From Mangrovimonas spongiae (GTDB lineage Bacteria; Bacteroidota; Bacteroidia; Flavobacteriales; Flavobacteriaceae): DNA of 64,000 bases. A program made the translations under genes and the position numbers. The stretch is from the NCBI RefSeq assembly GCF_003944795.1, contig NZ_RWBG01000001.1, positions 248,001 to 312,000 on the forward strand. Direction: 5' to 3'. Shown here piece after piece: positions 1-8,143 of the stretch; position 1 is the first letter of the stretch, and each line of letters begins with the position of its first letter. The notes beneath the pieces are model-generated. The model had not been told where the DNA came from, did not search any database, and worked only from the letters and a program-made list of their open reading frames with translations.

Positions 1-156
1 TTTTTGATGCAATTTTTGTTCAACAACATTAGCAATTGTGGATTTCCCAGAACCTGAAAGCCCTGTAAACCATAATAAAAAAGAGTTATGTCCATTTAAA
101 TCTTGGCGATCAGTAACAGATATTTGATAACTATGCGGAATGATGTTTTTTTTCAT
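1..156 (-). CDS. cysC: Adenylylsulfate (APS) kinase, 3' part outside window
   Basis: Only the first 52 codons lie in the window; the gene runs off the left edge. The visible N-terminus reads through HSYQISV into a Walker A loop GLSGSGKST at residues 32-40, the arrangement of bacterial CysC. The family phosphorylates adenylylsulfate with ATP to make PAPS, the sulfate donor for sulfotransferases. Its ATG overlaps the stop of the upstream DUF2061 gene (ATGA), which implies translational coupling and one operon with cysQ. A sulfotransferase sits a few genes away, so I infer PAPS here serves sulfation and not only sulfate assimilation. It could be the C-terminal kinase of a CysNC fusion, but the own start codon argues against that. 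Confidence 0.9.
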   Translation of the reverse strand, partial: MKKNIIPHSYQISVTDRQDLNGHNSFLLWFTGLSGSGKSTIANVVEQKLHQK

Positions 157-587
157 ACGTCTTCGTTTTTTCTTTCTGACAGTCCAAAGTCTATTTTATA
201 CCAAACACGCTCATGTAGGTAATATAACACCATTTTTGTAATAACCTCTGCAAATCCTATTTTTAATGCTGACAAAGGGTCTCCAGAAATAATCCAAGCT
301 AGTGTCATCGTATCTAAAGTGCCTACCAATCGCCATGTGATGGTTTTAGCTATATGACGCTTTCTACTTTCTAGTAAAACACCATCTTTAGATAGGTTTA
401 TTTTATACCAAACACGCTCATGAAGATAATATAAAACTGTTTTTGTGGTAACTTCAGCTAGGCCTATTTTTAAGCCAGCAAGTGGATTTCCAGTAATTAT
501 CCATGATAGAATAATGGTATCTAAAGTACCAACAATCCGCCAGGTAATGGTTTTTGCAATATGTCGTTTATAGGAAACATCTGCCAT
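153..587 (-). CDS. Tandem DUF2061 small membrane protein
   Basis: 144 residues made of two near-identical DUF2061 units, roughly residues 5-62 and 75-132. Each unit begins KRHIAKTITWR, continues with VGTLDT, one hydrophobic stretch and a second amphipathic helix, and ends YYLHERVWYKI. Biochemical function of DUF2061 is not known to me. It starts one base after the cysQ stop and overlaps the cysC start by four bases, so it is co-transcribed between the enzyme that consumes PAP and the one that makes PAPS. I infer a membrane role linked to sulfate activation or sulfation. The duplication is also visible as a direct repeat of about 210 bases in the DNA. Confidence 0.85.
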   Translation of the reverse strand: MADVSYKRHIAKTITWRIVGTLDTIILSWIITGNPLAGLKIGLAEVTTKTVLYYLHERVWYKINLSKDGVLLESRKRHIAKTITWRLVGTLDTMTLAWIISGDPLSALKIGFAEVITKMVLYYLHERVWYKIDFGLSERKNEDV

Positions 588-588
588 A

Positions 589-1383
589 TTATTGACTTAC
601 CAAAAAGTAACTGTTTAGTAAATTCTCTTTGTTGTATTGAAGAGGTAGGTTGGTTTCTTTTGAAATGACCTGTAAGCCTACAGCATTACAAATGGCTTGT
701 CCGGCGGCTGTATCCCATTCCATTGTTGGTGCATAACGCGGGTAAACATCGGCATTGCCTTCAGCTATCAAACAAAACTTTAAGGAGCTTCCTTTAGATA
801 CTATTTCAACATCTTTACCATTAGCTTTTAAGCTTTCTACAAAATCTAAAGTATCTTGATTCATATGCGAACGACTACCAACAACCTGAACGTTATTGGT
901 GTTGTTTTGTTTAGGTTGTAAGGGTTCGGCTAAATCCAATATGGTTTCAACAGTAACATCATGTGACTCTAAATTTGCCTTGAACGCTTGGTTTTTTTCT
1001 ACATCAGCAAAGTAGATGGTTTTTACTGCTGGCACGTAAATAACGCCTAAAACAGGTTTTCCATTTGTTACTAGTGCAATGTTCACCGTGAACTCGCCAT
1101 TTCGCTTTATAAATTCTTTGGTACCATCTACAGGATCTACAACCCAACACGTATCCCAAGTTTTTCTAACAGCGTAATCTGTTTGTTTATTTTCCTCTGA
1201 AATAATAGGAATTTCAGTTGGTATTAAAAACGAATTAATAACATCGTTTGCACGTTTATCGGCTTCTGTTAAGGGCGATTTATCGTCTTTCAGTTCTACA
1301 TCAAAAGCGGTGTCATACACTTTCATGATGACTTGTCCTGCTTGCAATGAGGCTTTTATTGCTGTTTCTAAAAATCTATTCAT
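589..1383 (-). CDS. cysQ: 3'(2'),5'-bisphosphate nucleotidase CysQ
   Basis: 264 residues, usual length for CysQ of the inositol monophosphatase superfamily. Metal-binding motifs are visible: EEN near residue 63-65, DPVDGTKEF at 83-91 and EWDTAAG at 222-228. The enzyme hydrolyses 3'-phosphoadenosine 5'-phosphate (PAP), the by-product of sulfotransferases and PAPS reductase, to AMP. It lies eight bases downstream of the glycosyltransferase and one base upstream of DUF2061-cysC, so both PAPS production and PAP removal are encoded next to a sulfotransferase. Start is ATG at 1381-1383. Identification is strong; the link to polysaccharide sulfation is inferred from context. Confidence 0.93.
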   Translation of the reverse strand: MNRFLETAIKASLQAGQVIMKVYDTAFDVELKDDKSPLTEADKRANDVINSFLIPTEIPIISEENKQTDYAVRKTWDTCWVVDPVDGTKEFIKRNGEFTVNIALVTNGKPVLGVIYVPAVKTIYFADVEKNQAFKANLESHDVTVETILDLAEPLQPKQNNTNNVQVVGSRSHMNQDTLDFVESLKANGKDVEIVSKGSSLKFCLIAEGNADVYPRYAPTMEWDTAAGQAICNAVGLQVISKETNLPLQYNKENLLNSYFLVSQ

Positions 1384-1390
1384 CTTTTTA

Positions 1391-2572
1391 TCAGCTAAAT
1401 ACTTTTTTGTAAATATTTATAAGGTTTTTGTTTTCGTGCTCCCAAGAAAGCTCATTTAAAACTCTATTATAGCCATAAGTTCCCATTTTTTCTCTTTGCT
1501 CTTGATTATCTAGAAGTTCTATTATCTTTTCCGCAAAATCTATGGGGTCAGTATTTTTTGCATAAAGAGATGCTTCTTTGGCAGAAAACTTTCCTTCTTT
1601 TAATGTGTATTGAACAATTGGCTTCTTTAAAGCCATATATTCCATAATTTTGTTCATAGTTGACAAATCATTCATCGCAGTTGGTTTGTCTGGGTTTACA
1701 CAAACATCAGCAGTGTTTAAGACCTGTAACATTGTTTTATCATCTACACGACCGTAAAAATCAAAATGGTCTGATAAATTCATTTGGTTACAGAGTTCTT
1801 TTATTTCTTCCAAATGTGTTCCTCCACCAACAATACCAAAGTGAACATCGTCTCTTTTAGTTAAAATATGTTTTGCAGATTCCAGCAATAAGTCGAGTCC
1901 TTCTTGTTCACCTATAACTCCTATATAACCAATTAAATATTTTTTTCCTTTCTTTAATTTATTTACTGGATCTATTAGTTTCAGGCGTTCTAACTTAGGC
2001 CCGCTTCTTACAACCTGTACCTTGTCTGGACGCATACCGCCTCGTTCTATGGCTATTTTTTTGTAGGACTCGTTAGTGGCTATTGAATAGTTAGCGGTTT
2101 TGAACGTTAATTTTTCAAATAATATCATCAAATTATAGAAAAATCCCTTTTTCTCAAATTTTGAAATATATAGTTCAGGATTAATGTCATGATGATCAAA
2201 AACATATTTAACACCAAAAGGTTTAAAAAACAAAGCTGTTAGGAATATTAAATCTGGTGGATTGCAACCATGAATAACATGGAACTTTTTTTTGAAAAAA
2301 ATTTTCCAACTCAATACAAACTCCCAGAAAATAGCTTGAGAATACTCTACTAAGTAGCCTAATGCACCCTTACCCTCTTTTAAGGGGTGCCTGTAAATCT
2401 CTATATCTTCTATTACTTCATAGGTTTTTTCGTAACCTTTCATTTTAGGACAGATAATAGAAACTTTAGCTCCATGATCTTTAAGTGTTGTTGCTTCTTG
2501 CCATACACGTCTATCAAATGGAGCAGGAAGGTTTTCTATGACTACAAGTATGTGTTTACCAACAAATTCCAA
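1391..2572 (-). CDS. Glycosyltransferase family 4 (GT-B fold)
   Basis: 393 residues with the two-domain GT4 pattern. The N-terminal half starts with LVVIENLPAPFDRRVWQE; the C-terminal half has GYIGVIGEQEGLDLLL and the donor-binding region around NKIMEYMALKKPIV. It likely transfers a sugar from a nucleotide donor to a polysaccharide or lipid-linked acceptor at the cytoplasmic membrane; donor and acceptor cannot be told. The only plausible start is TTG at 2570-2572, which lies inside the end of the upstream dehydrogenase gene (17-base overlap), so coupling is likely. Context: dehydrogenase and sulfotransferase upstream, cysQ-cysC downstream. Confidence 0.88.
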   Translation of the reverse strand: MEFVGKHILVVIENLPAPFDRRVWQEATTLKDHGAKVSIICPKMKGYEKTYEVIEDIEIYRHPLKEGKGALGYLVEYSQAIFWEFVLSWKIFFKKKFHVIHGCNPPDLIFLTALFFKPFGVKYVFDHHDINPELYISKFEKKGFFYNLMILFEKLTFKTANYSIATNESYKKIAIERGGMRPDKVQVVRSGPKLERLKLIDPVNKLKKGKKYLIGYIGVIGEQEGLDLLLESAKHILTKRDDVHFGIVGGGTHLEEIKELCNQMNLSDHFDFYGRVDDKTMLQVLNTADVCVNPDKPTAMNDLSTMNKIMEYMALKKPIVQYTLKEGKFSAKEASLYAKNTDPIDFAEKIIELLDNQEQREKMGTYGYNRVLNELSWEHENKNLINIYKKVFS

Positions 2573-3866
2573 TATAATTATCTTTTGAGGTTTTTTCTTT
2601 ATCTACTCTTACCAAATCTATTATTATTTTTTCTGAAGGGATTTTTGGTAATAACTTGCCAAACTCCTTGGCACCATTACCAATAACCAATACATCTGAA
2701 GCCTCAATAACATTATTTACATCTTCTTTTAATAGTTTATAAATGTGTGGTATATGGTTGTTTATATATTCCTTATTCTTACCAAGTAATGAGGATAGGT
2801 GTACATTGCTATCATAAACGCTTAAGTCATATCCTTTTCCAATTAGGGTTTCTATAACCGTTACTATTGGACTCTCTCTCAAATCATCTGTGCCAGACTT
2901 GAAAGCAAATCCTAAAAAGCCAATTTTCCTTTTCCCAGTGTTATAAATCAGCTTTAAGCCTCTGTCTATTTGATAAAAATTGCTTTTCATTAAACTAGAT
3001 AACAATGGTGTTTTTAAATCGTGGGATTTTGCAATTTGTGTTAACCCTCTTACGTCTTTTGGTAAACAAGATCCACCAAAAGCAAATCCAGGCTTCAAAT
3101 AATAGGAGGATAAATTAAGCTTTGTGTCTTTGGCAACAATATCCATAACTACGTGACCATCAACCTCATTTTCTTTACAAATATTACCAATTTCGTTGGC
3201 AAATGCTATTTTCATAGCGTGGAAGTTGTTATTTGCATACTTTATCATTTCAGCTTCCTCAGGTCTTATTTGATAGACAGGCGCTTCAATTGAACTGTAT
3301 AAATCCGTCATTACTACTCTACTTTTGTCACTGTAAGTTCCTATTATTGTATATGGTGGATTTACAAAGTCATACATTGCTGTTCCCTCTCTTAAAAATT
3401 CAGGATTAGACACAACTCCAAAATCTTCATTGTGTTTTTTCCCAGATATATCCTCTATGATCTCCTTACAGGTTTTAAGAGTTCCTACTTTAACAGTGCT
3501 TCTTATTACTATCGTGTGAAAAGATTTTTTTTCTTTTATCACTTCTGCGATTTGTTTTGCAACTTCATAAATGTAAGCTAGGTTTATTGCACCATTCGAT
3601 AAACTGGGTGTCCCAACGCAAACAAAGGAAATATCTGAATCTAATACGGCTTGTTTATAATCTTTTGTTGCATATAACAAACCATTATTAACTGATTTGG
3701 TTATCTGCTCCTCGAGGCCTTCCTCTATAATTGTTGACTTACCATTATTAACCAAATCAACTTTGGTGCTTTCTACATCTACGCCAATAACCTTGTGTCC
3801 ATCTCTTGAAAAACAGGCGCTACATACCACACCTACATATCCTAATCCAAATACGCTAATGTTCAT
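2556..3866 (-). CDS. Nucleotide-sugar 6-dehydrogenase, GDP-mannose dehydrogenase (AlgD) type
   Basis: 436 residues, same length as AlgD. N-terminal Rossmann motif GLGYVGVVC at 7-15, conserved VGTPS near 84-88, FANEIGN near 222-228, active-site Cys267 in GFAFGGSCLPKD, C-terminal FKSGTDDLRESP and a terminal IGICW. From memory the match to Pseudomonas AlgD extends over the whole length including the C-terminal ICW ending, which favours GDP-mannose over UDP-glucose as substrate. Two NAD+-dependent oxidations would give a uronic acid donor (GDP-mannuronate) for an acidic polysaccharide. Its ATG shares one base with the sulfotransferase stop (TAATG). Substrate assignment is inference; family membership is certain. 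Confidence 0.9.
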   Translation of the reverse strand: MNISVFGLGYVGVVCSACFSRDGHKVIGVDVESTKVDLVNNGKSTIIEEGLEEQITKSVNNGLLYATKDYKQAVLDSDISFVCVGTPSLSNGAINLAYIYEVAKQIAEVIKEKKSFHTIVIRSTVKVGTLKTCKEIIEDISGKKHNEDFGVVSNPEFLREGTAMYDFVNPPYTIIGTYSDKSRVVMTDLYSSIEAPVYQIRPEEAEMIKYANNNFHAMKIAFANEIGNICKENEVDGHVVMDIVAKDTKLNLSSYYLKPGFAFGGSCLPKDVRGLTQIAKSHDLKTPLLSSLMKSNFYQIDRGLKLIYNTGKRKIGFLGFAFKSGTDDLRESPIVTVIETLIGKGYDLSVYDSNVHLSSLLGKNKEYINNHIPHIYKLLKEDVNNVIEASDVLVIGNGAKEFGKLLPKIPSEKIIIDLVRVDKEKTSKDNYIGICW

Positions 3867-4723
3867 TATCTATATACTATATAATTAAATATTCTTGTGA
3901 AATAATCCTTAATCGATTTTTTTATTTTTTTATCTGAAGTTTGTAAAGTTAAGGTTTCTTTTAATCTAATTCTATTTCCATCAAATAAATAACCTGTCTT
4001 TAGCGGTTCTTTGTTAGCAATTTTTTTGACTAATTCAGAACAATCAATGTTTAAATCGTCTCCTAACCTATTTAAGGTTTTCTCAGGTGAGTTTATCAAA
4101 TCTTTATATTTTATGGTGCAAACCTTATGCCCTCTTTTTTTAAGAATATTAATGGTAATTCCACATAAGATATTAACAATAAAATAATACAAATTAGCCA
4201 TAAAAAACCCTTTTGATGGTTGTTCTAAATCCTTTTTTTGAAATGATCTTACAACTTTAACAGGGTCTTTCTTTAAATATATATACTTAACTATATAAGA
4301 TTTTTCTTCTAAATAGTTAGAAATATTTAGCGCCCTTGAAGGGTATTTTGATGACTCAATTAAAGTTTTATGATTAACAATCTCATCTAAAACCTCATAT
4401 TGTTTGTTTAGTAACTGTACATAATAACTATCACTTTTTTTAAAAAAACTCTTAAAAAAGGCTGTATGATATTCATTGTTTTGAAATAATTGGTCTAATT
4501 CTCTCAAATCTGTAAATCCTTTATTTATTAATTTACACCTTAGGTTAGACCAAAATTCATAAACTGCAGAATTTTTTTTCCTCTTTGGAGGGTAGCCGTT
4601 ACGCTTAAAAAACCTATTAACTTCGCCTAAACTAATTGAATTTTCTAGGTTTCCAAGCATAATATCAACTAAAGTAGTACCGCTTCTTCCTGCTCCTACT
4701 ATGTAGATTAAAGTTTTTTTCAT
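3866..4723 (-). CDS. PAPS-dependent sulfotransferase
   Basis: 285 residues. The 5'-phosphosulfate-binding loop GAGRSGTTLVD is at residues 10-20. A 3'-phosphate-binding motif of the KDP...RS type is near 152-160 (YLKKDPVKVVRSFQKKD), and the intermediate SSKYPSRA segment is near 124-131, all typical of the Sulfotransfer_1/3 superfamily. It should move sulfate from PAPS to a hydroxyl group, here probably on a surface polysaccharide made by the neighbouring glycosyltransferase and dehydrogenase. First gene of its operon: a promoter lies at 4741-4770 and a triple repeat at 4819-4846. Acceptor is unknown; a sulfolipid or protein acceptor is possible. Confidence 0.88.
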   Translation of the reverse strand: MKKTLIYIVGAGRSGTTLVDIMLGNLENSISLGEVNRFFKRNGYPPKRKKNSAVYEFWSNLRCKLINKGFTDLRELDQLFQNNEYHTAFFKSFFKKSDSYYVQLLNKQYEVLDEIVNHKTLIESSKYPSRALNISNYLEEKSYIVKYIYLKKDPVKVVRSFQKKDLEQPSKGFFMANLYYFIVNILCGITINILKKRGHKVCTIKYKDLINSPEKTLNRLGDDLNIDCSELVKKIANKEPLKTGYLFDGNRIRLKETLTLQTSDKKIKKSIKDYFTRIFNYIVYR

Positions 4724-4740
4724 TATGCATTAATGGAGCA

Positions 4741-4770
4741 CAAAATTACCATTAATATTCGCTTAATCAA
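4741..4770 (-). promoter_or_regulatory. Bacteroidota-type promoter of the sulfotransferase operon
   Basis: On the minus strand a TTG (4768-4770) is followed by 19 bases and TAATTTTG (4741-4748), which fits the -33/-7 consensus TTG-N19-TAnnTTTG. Transcription would begin near 4736, about a dozen bases before the ATG at 4721-4723. Confidence 0.65.
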
Positions 4771-4818
4771 GAAGATTGAATAAAAAACGTCTTAATTGTA
4801 TATACGTTATGGATACGC

Positions 4819-4846
4819 CGTAGATTCCCCGTAGATAGTCCGTATA
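4819..4846 (-). promoter_or_regulatory. Three direct repeats with 11-bp period, probable activator site
   Basis: Read on the minus strand: TATACG, TCTACG, TCTACG, each start 11 bases after the previous (plus-strand coordinates 4841-4846, 4830-4835, 4819-4824). The array lies about 50-75 bases upstream of the -33 element of the sulfotransferase promoter. One-helical-turn spacing of direct repeats suggests a protein binding one DNA face; the regulator is unknown. Confidence 0.45.
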
Positions 4847-4876
4847 AGTAAGCGATTTTTCCTACAAAATTACAGC

Positions 4877-5728
4877 TTATATCATAAGCATTTTTTGAAG
4901 ACTATCTTTCCAATGAGATAATTTATACCTAAAAGTCTCCTCGACTTTTTTAGTACTTAGCACACTATATTTAGGTCTGACGGCTTTTGTGGGAAATTCT
5001 GAGGATGTTATTGGAGTAATTTTTACATGCGATTGAGATAATTCTTTAATCTGTTTGGCAAATCTAAACCAAGTTGTTTCTCCTAGGTTACTAAAGTGAT
5101 AAACACCATAATTGGTAGGTTGACTTGAAATAATATTATAAATAAACTTAGCTAAATCGCCTGCATAAGTTGGAGAGCCTCCTTGATCATCAACAACATT
5201 TAAAGCGTCCTTTTCTTTAAATAAACGCAACATGGTTTTTACAAAATTATGGCCATATCCCGAGTACAACCATGAAGTTCGTATTATAAAATAACGGTCT
5301 AGAATATCTTGTAAAAATGTTTCACCAGCTAATTTTGATTCGCCGTATACATTAATAGGGTTTGGTGTATCTATTTCTTTATATGGTGTTCTTTTTTTAC
5401 CATCAAACACAAAATCGGTAGAAATATGAATAAGTGTAGTGTTATGGGCTTTACAAACCTCTGCGATATTTTTTACACCTTCAGCATTGACTTTAAACGC
5501 TAATTCTTGATGCTCTTCGGCTGCATCTACAGCGGTATAAGCGGCACAATTAACGCAAAATTCAAAGTTTCCAGTTTGAAATACATTTTTAAGTTGATCT
5601 GTATTGGTAATATCTAAATCTGAAGAACCTAAAAACACAAACGTTATTGAAGATGGTTTTTCTTGAGTCACAACATCTTGTAAACATTGGCCTAACTGAC
5701 CGTGACTACCTGTTACTAAAACATTCAT
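4877..5728 (-). CDS. rmlD: dTDP-4-dehydrorhamnose reductase
   Basis: 283 residues, normal for RmlD. Extended-SDR features: NAD(P)-binding GSHGQLGQ at 7-14, AAYTAVD, and the catalytic Tyr-Lys pair in YGESKLAGE. Performs the last step of dTDP-L-rhamnose synthesis, NAD(P)H-dependent reduction of the 4-keto group. Start ATG overlaps the rmlC stop by four bases (ATGA). It is the last gene of a long run on this strand; about 150 bases separate it from the sulfotransferase gene, and I see no strong terminator hairpin there. Confidence 0.95.
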   Translation of the reverse strand: MNVLVTGSHGQLGQCLQDVVTQEKPSSITFVFLGSSDLDITNTDQLKNVFQTGNFEFCVNCAAYTAVDAAEEHQELAFKVNAEGVKNIAEVCKAHNTTLIHISTDFVFDGKKRTPYKEIDTPNPINVYGESKLAGETFLQDILDRYFIIRTSWLYSGYGHNFVKTMLRLFKEKDALNVVDDQGGSPTYAGDLAKFIYNIISSQPTNYGVYHFSNLGETTWFRFAKQIKELSQSHVKITPITSSEFPTKAVRPKYSVLSTKKVEETFRYKLSHWKDSLQKMLMI

Positions 5729-6270
5729 TGTAAATAAGATTCCAAAGTTGGTAAATGAGTATCTTTGTCTGAAAGCACAATATCTTCACTTGAGAGTCGC
5801 CAATCTATATTTAAGCTCTTATCGTCGTATTTTATACCCCTTTCTGAAGTCTTATTATAATAATTATCGCATTTATAACTAAAAATAGTAGCGTCTTCTA
5901 AAACCACAAAACCATGAGCAAAACCTCTTGGGACAAAAAGTTGCTTTCTATTTTTGGCCGATAGTTCTATTGAAAAATGCTGCTTAAAAGTTGGCGAGTC
6001 TGGACGTAAATCAACACAAACATCTAAAACACGTCCCTGAAGAACACGAACTAGCTTAGCTTGAGCATGATCTCCAATTTGAAAATGTAAACCTCTTAAA
6101 ACACCTTTGTTGGATTTAGATTGATTATCTTGAACAAACGACATATTTAAACTTGTTAGTCTTTTAAATGTTTCCTTATTAAAACTTTCAAAAAAATAAC
6201 CTCTCTCATCTTCAAAGACTTGAGGTGTTAAGACAAAGCATCCTTTTAAGTAAGTTTCTTTTGCAGTCAT
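5725..6270 (-). CDS. rmlC: dTDP-4-dehydrorhamnose 3,5-epimerase
   Basis: 181 residues, cupin fold. Visible family motifs are FFESFNKETF near the N-terminus, the catalytic His in LRGLHFQ, and FVPRGFAHGFVVLED followed by a conserved Tyr in YKCDNYY. Epimerises C3 and C5 of dTDP-4-keto-6-deoxyglucose. Lies two bases after rmlA and overlaps rmlD by four, in a B-A-C-D order. Confidence 0.95.
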   Translation of the reverse strand: MTAKETYLKGCFVLTPQVFEDERGYFFESFNKETFKRLTSLNMSFVQDNQSKSNKGVLRGLHFQIGDHAQAKLVRVLQGRVLDVCVDLRPDSPTFKQHFSIELSAKNRKQLFVPRGFAHGFVVLEDATIFSYKCDNYYNKTSERGIKYDDKSLNIDWRLSSEDIVLSDKDTHLPTLESYLQ

Positions 6271-6272
6271 GC

Positions 6273-7130
6273 TTATTTCAAGTTAAGTAAGTAATTACCA
6301 TAACCACTTTTTAACAATGGCTGAGCTAGTTTTAATAATTGAGCTTTATCAATATAATTCATGGTATAAGCAACTTCTTCTATACAACCTATTTTTTGTC
6401 CTTGACGCTCTTCAATAACCTGAACAAATTGCGAAGCTTGCATTAAAGAATTAAACGTTCCTGTGTCTAACCAAGCGGTTCCTTTATCTAATATTTGAAC
6501 ATTTAGTTTGCCTTGTTCTAAATAGGCTTTATTCACATCGGTTATTTCCAACTCTCCTCTTGCACTTGGAGTAATTTTCTTAGCTATATTTACCACACTA
6601 TTATCGTAAAAATAAATACCTGGAACGGCGTAATTGGATTTTGGGTGTTCTGGCTTTTCCTCTATAGAAATGGCTTTATTCGTTTCGTCAAACACTACAA
6701 CGCCATAGCGCTTCGGGTCTTGAACATGATACGCAAATATAACACCTCCTTTGGGGTTTATGTTGGCATGCAAAGTTTGTTGTAAACCCGAACCATAAAA
6801 AATATTATCGCCTAAAATTAAAGCTACAGAATCATCGCCGATAAAATCTTCACCAATAATAAACGCTTCTGCCAACCCATTTGGTTGTTCTTGCACAGCA
6901 TATTCAAAACGGCAACCGTAATCGCTTCCATCACCTAAAAGCGCTTTAAATCTTGGAGTGTCTTTAGAGGTTGAAATAATAAGAATTTCGTTTATCCCAG
7001 AAGAAAGCAGGGTTGTTAGCGGGTAATAAATCATAGGTTTATCGTACACTGGCATAAGTTGCTTACTAACTACTTTGGTAAGCGGATGTAATCGTGTTCC
7101 CGAACCTCCAGCTAATATAATTCCTTTCAT
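6273..7130 (-). CDS. rmlA: Glucose-1-phosphate thymidylyltransferase
   Basis: 285 residues. Nucleotidyltransferase signature [11 protein letters not shown] at 8-18, [16 protein letters not shown] following, the LGDNIFYG metal site and [19 protein letters not shown]. Makes dTDP-glucose from dTTP and glucose 1-phosphate, the first committed step of rhamnose synthesis and usually feedback-inhibited by dTDP-rhamnose. Overlaps the end of rmlB by four bases (ATGA). Confidence 0.96.
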   Translation of the reverse strand: MKGIILAGGSGTRLHPLTKVVSKQLMPVYDKPMIYYPLTTLLSSGINEILIISTSKDTPRFKALLGDGSDYGCRFEYAVQEQPNGLAEAFIIGEDFIGDDSVALILGDNIFYGSGLQQTLHANINPKGGVIFAYHVQDPKRYGVVVFDETNKAISIEEKPEHPKSNYAVPGIYFYDNSVVNIAKKITPSARGELEITDVNKAYLEQGKLNVQILDKGTAWLDTGTFNSLMQASQFVQVIEERQGQKIGCIEEVAYTMNYIDKAQLLKLAQPLLKSGYGNYLLNLK

Positions 7131-8143
7131 ATAACCTGATATTTTTCAAGATACCAAGTTACGGTTTTTTTAATACCTGATTCAAAATTTTCATCGGCTT
7201 TCCATCCTAATTCTTGCTCGATTTTTGAAGCGTCAATAGCATACCGAAAATCATGGCCAGGTCTATCCTTTACAAACGTAATCAGTGCTTTATAAGATGT
7301 TGTCCTAGGAAGAATGTCGTCTAAAATCTCACATATTGTATTGGCGATATATAAATTATCACGCTCATTATTGCCGCCAATATTGTATGTCTCTCCCGCT
7401 TTCCCTTTTTGAAAAGCTAAATCAATTCCTTTACAATGATCTAAAACATATAACCAATCTCTAATATTTTTACCATCGCCATAAATAGGTATTGGTTCGT
7501 TATTAATCGCCTTTCTAATAATGGTTGGAATAAACTTTTCGTCATGTTGCTTTGGCCCATAGTTATTAGAGCAATTTGTCGTCACAACATTTAAACCATA
7601 AGTGTGAAAATAGCTACGTACTAAAAAGTCTGACGATGCTTTTGAAGCGCTATATGGACTATTAGGAGCATAGGCTGTAGTTTCGGTAAAAAGCCCTGTT
7701 TTTCCTAATGTGCCATAAACCTCATCTGTTGAAATATGATGAAAACGGCTATTCTTATATGCTTGCTTTACTTGATTTGGATCATTTAACCAATGGTTTT
7801 TAGCGGCCTCTAGTAAATTAAATGTTCCTAAAACATTTGTTGTAATAAACTCAGTTGGTTTTTCTATAGAATTATCTACATGCGATTCTGCAGCAAAATG
7901 AATAACATCGGTTATATTATAGTCTTTAAAAAGAGATGTTACAAGGGATTTATCACATATATCTCCTTTTATAAAAGTATAATTTGATTTATTTTTTACC
8001 TCTTCTAAATTAGCAAGCTCACCTGCATAGGTGAGCTTGTCTAAATTTATAATTTTAATTTCGGGATAAGTATCTAAATAATAACTTATAAAGTTAGAAC
8101 CAATAAACCCAGCGCCTCCTGTTATTAAAATAGTTTTATTCAT
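7127..8143 (-). CDS. rmlB: dTDP-glucose 4,6-dehydratase
   Basis: 338 residues, extended SDR. NAD+-binding [10 protein letters not shown] at 9-18, [19 protein letters not shown], and catalytic YSASK. Converts dTDP-glucose to dTDP-4-keto-6-deoxyglucose. Its start overlaps the end of the Wzz-like gene by eight bases, coupling rhamnose synthesis to a likely chain-length regulator. Confidence 0.95.
   Translation of the reverse strand: MNKTILITGGAGFIGSNFISYYLDTYPEIKIINLDKLTYAGELANLEEVKNKSNYTFIKGDICDKSLVTSLFKDYNITDVIHFAAESHVDNSIEKPTEFITTNVLGTFNLLEAAKNHWLNDPNQVKQAYKNSRFHHISTDEVYGTLGKTGLFTETTAYAPNSPYSASKASSDFLVRSYFHTYGLNVVTTNCSNNYGPKQHDEKFIPTIIRKAINNEPIPIYGDGKNIRDWLYVLDHCKGIDLAFQKGKAGETYNIGGNNERDNLYIANTICEILDDILPRTTSYKALITFVKDRPGHDFRYAIDASKIEQELGWKADENFESGIKKTVTWYLEKYQVI

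Noticed and set aside
153-587. Assembly duplication as the cause of the double DUF2061
   Set aside because: The two copies differ at many codons and amino acids, so they are a real, older duplication.
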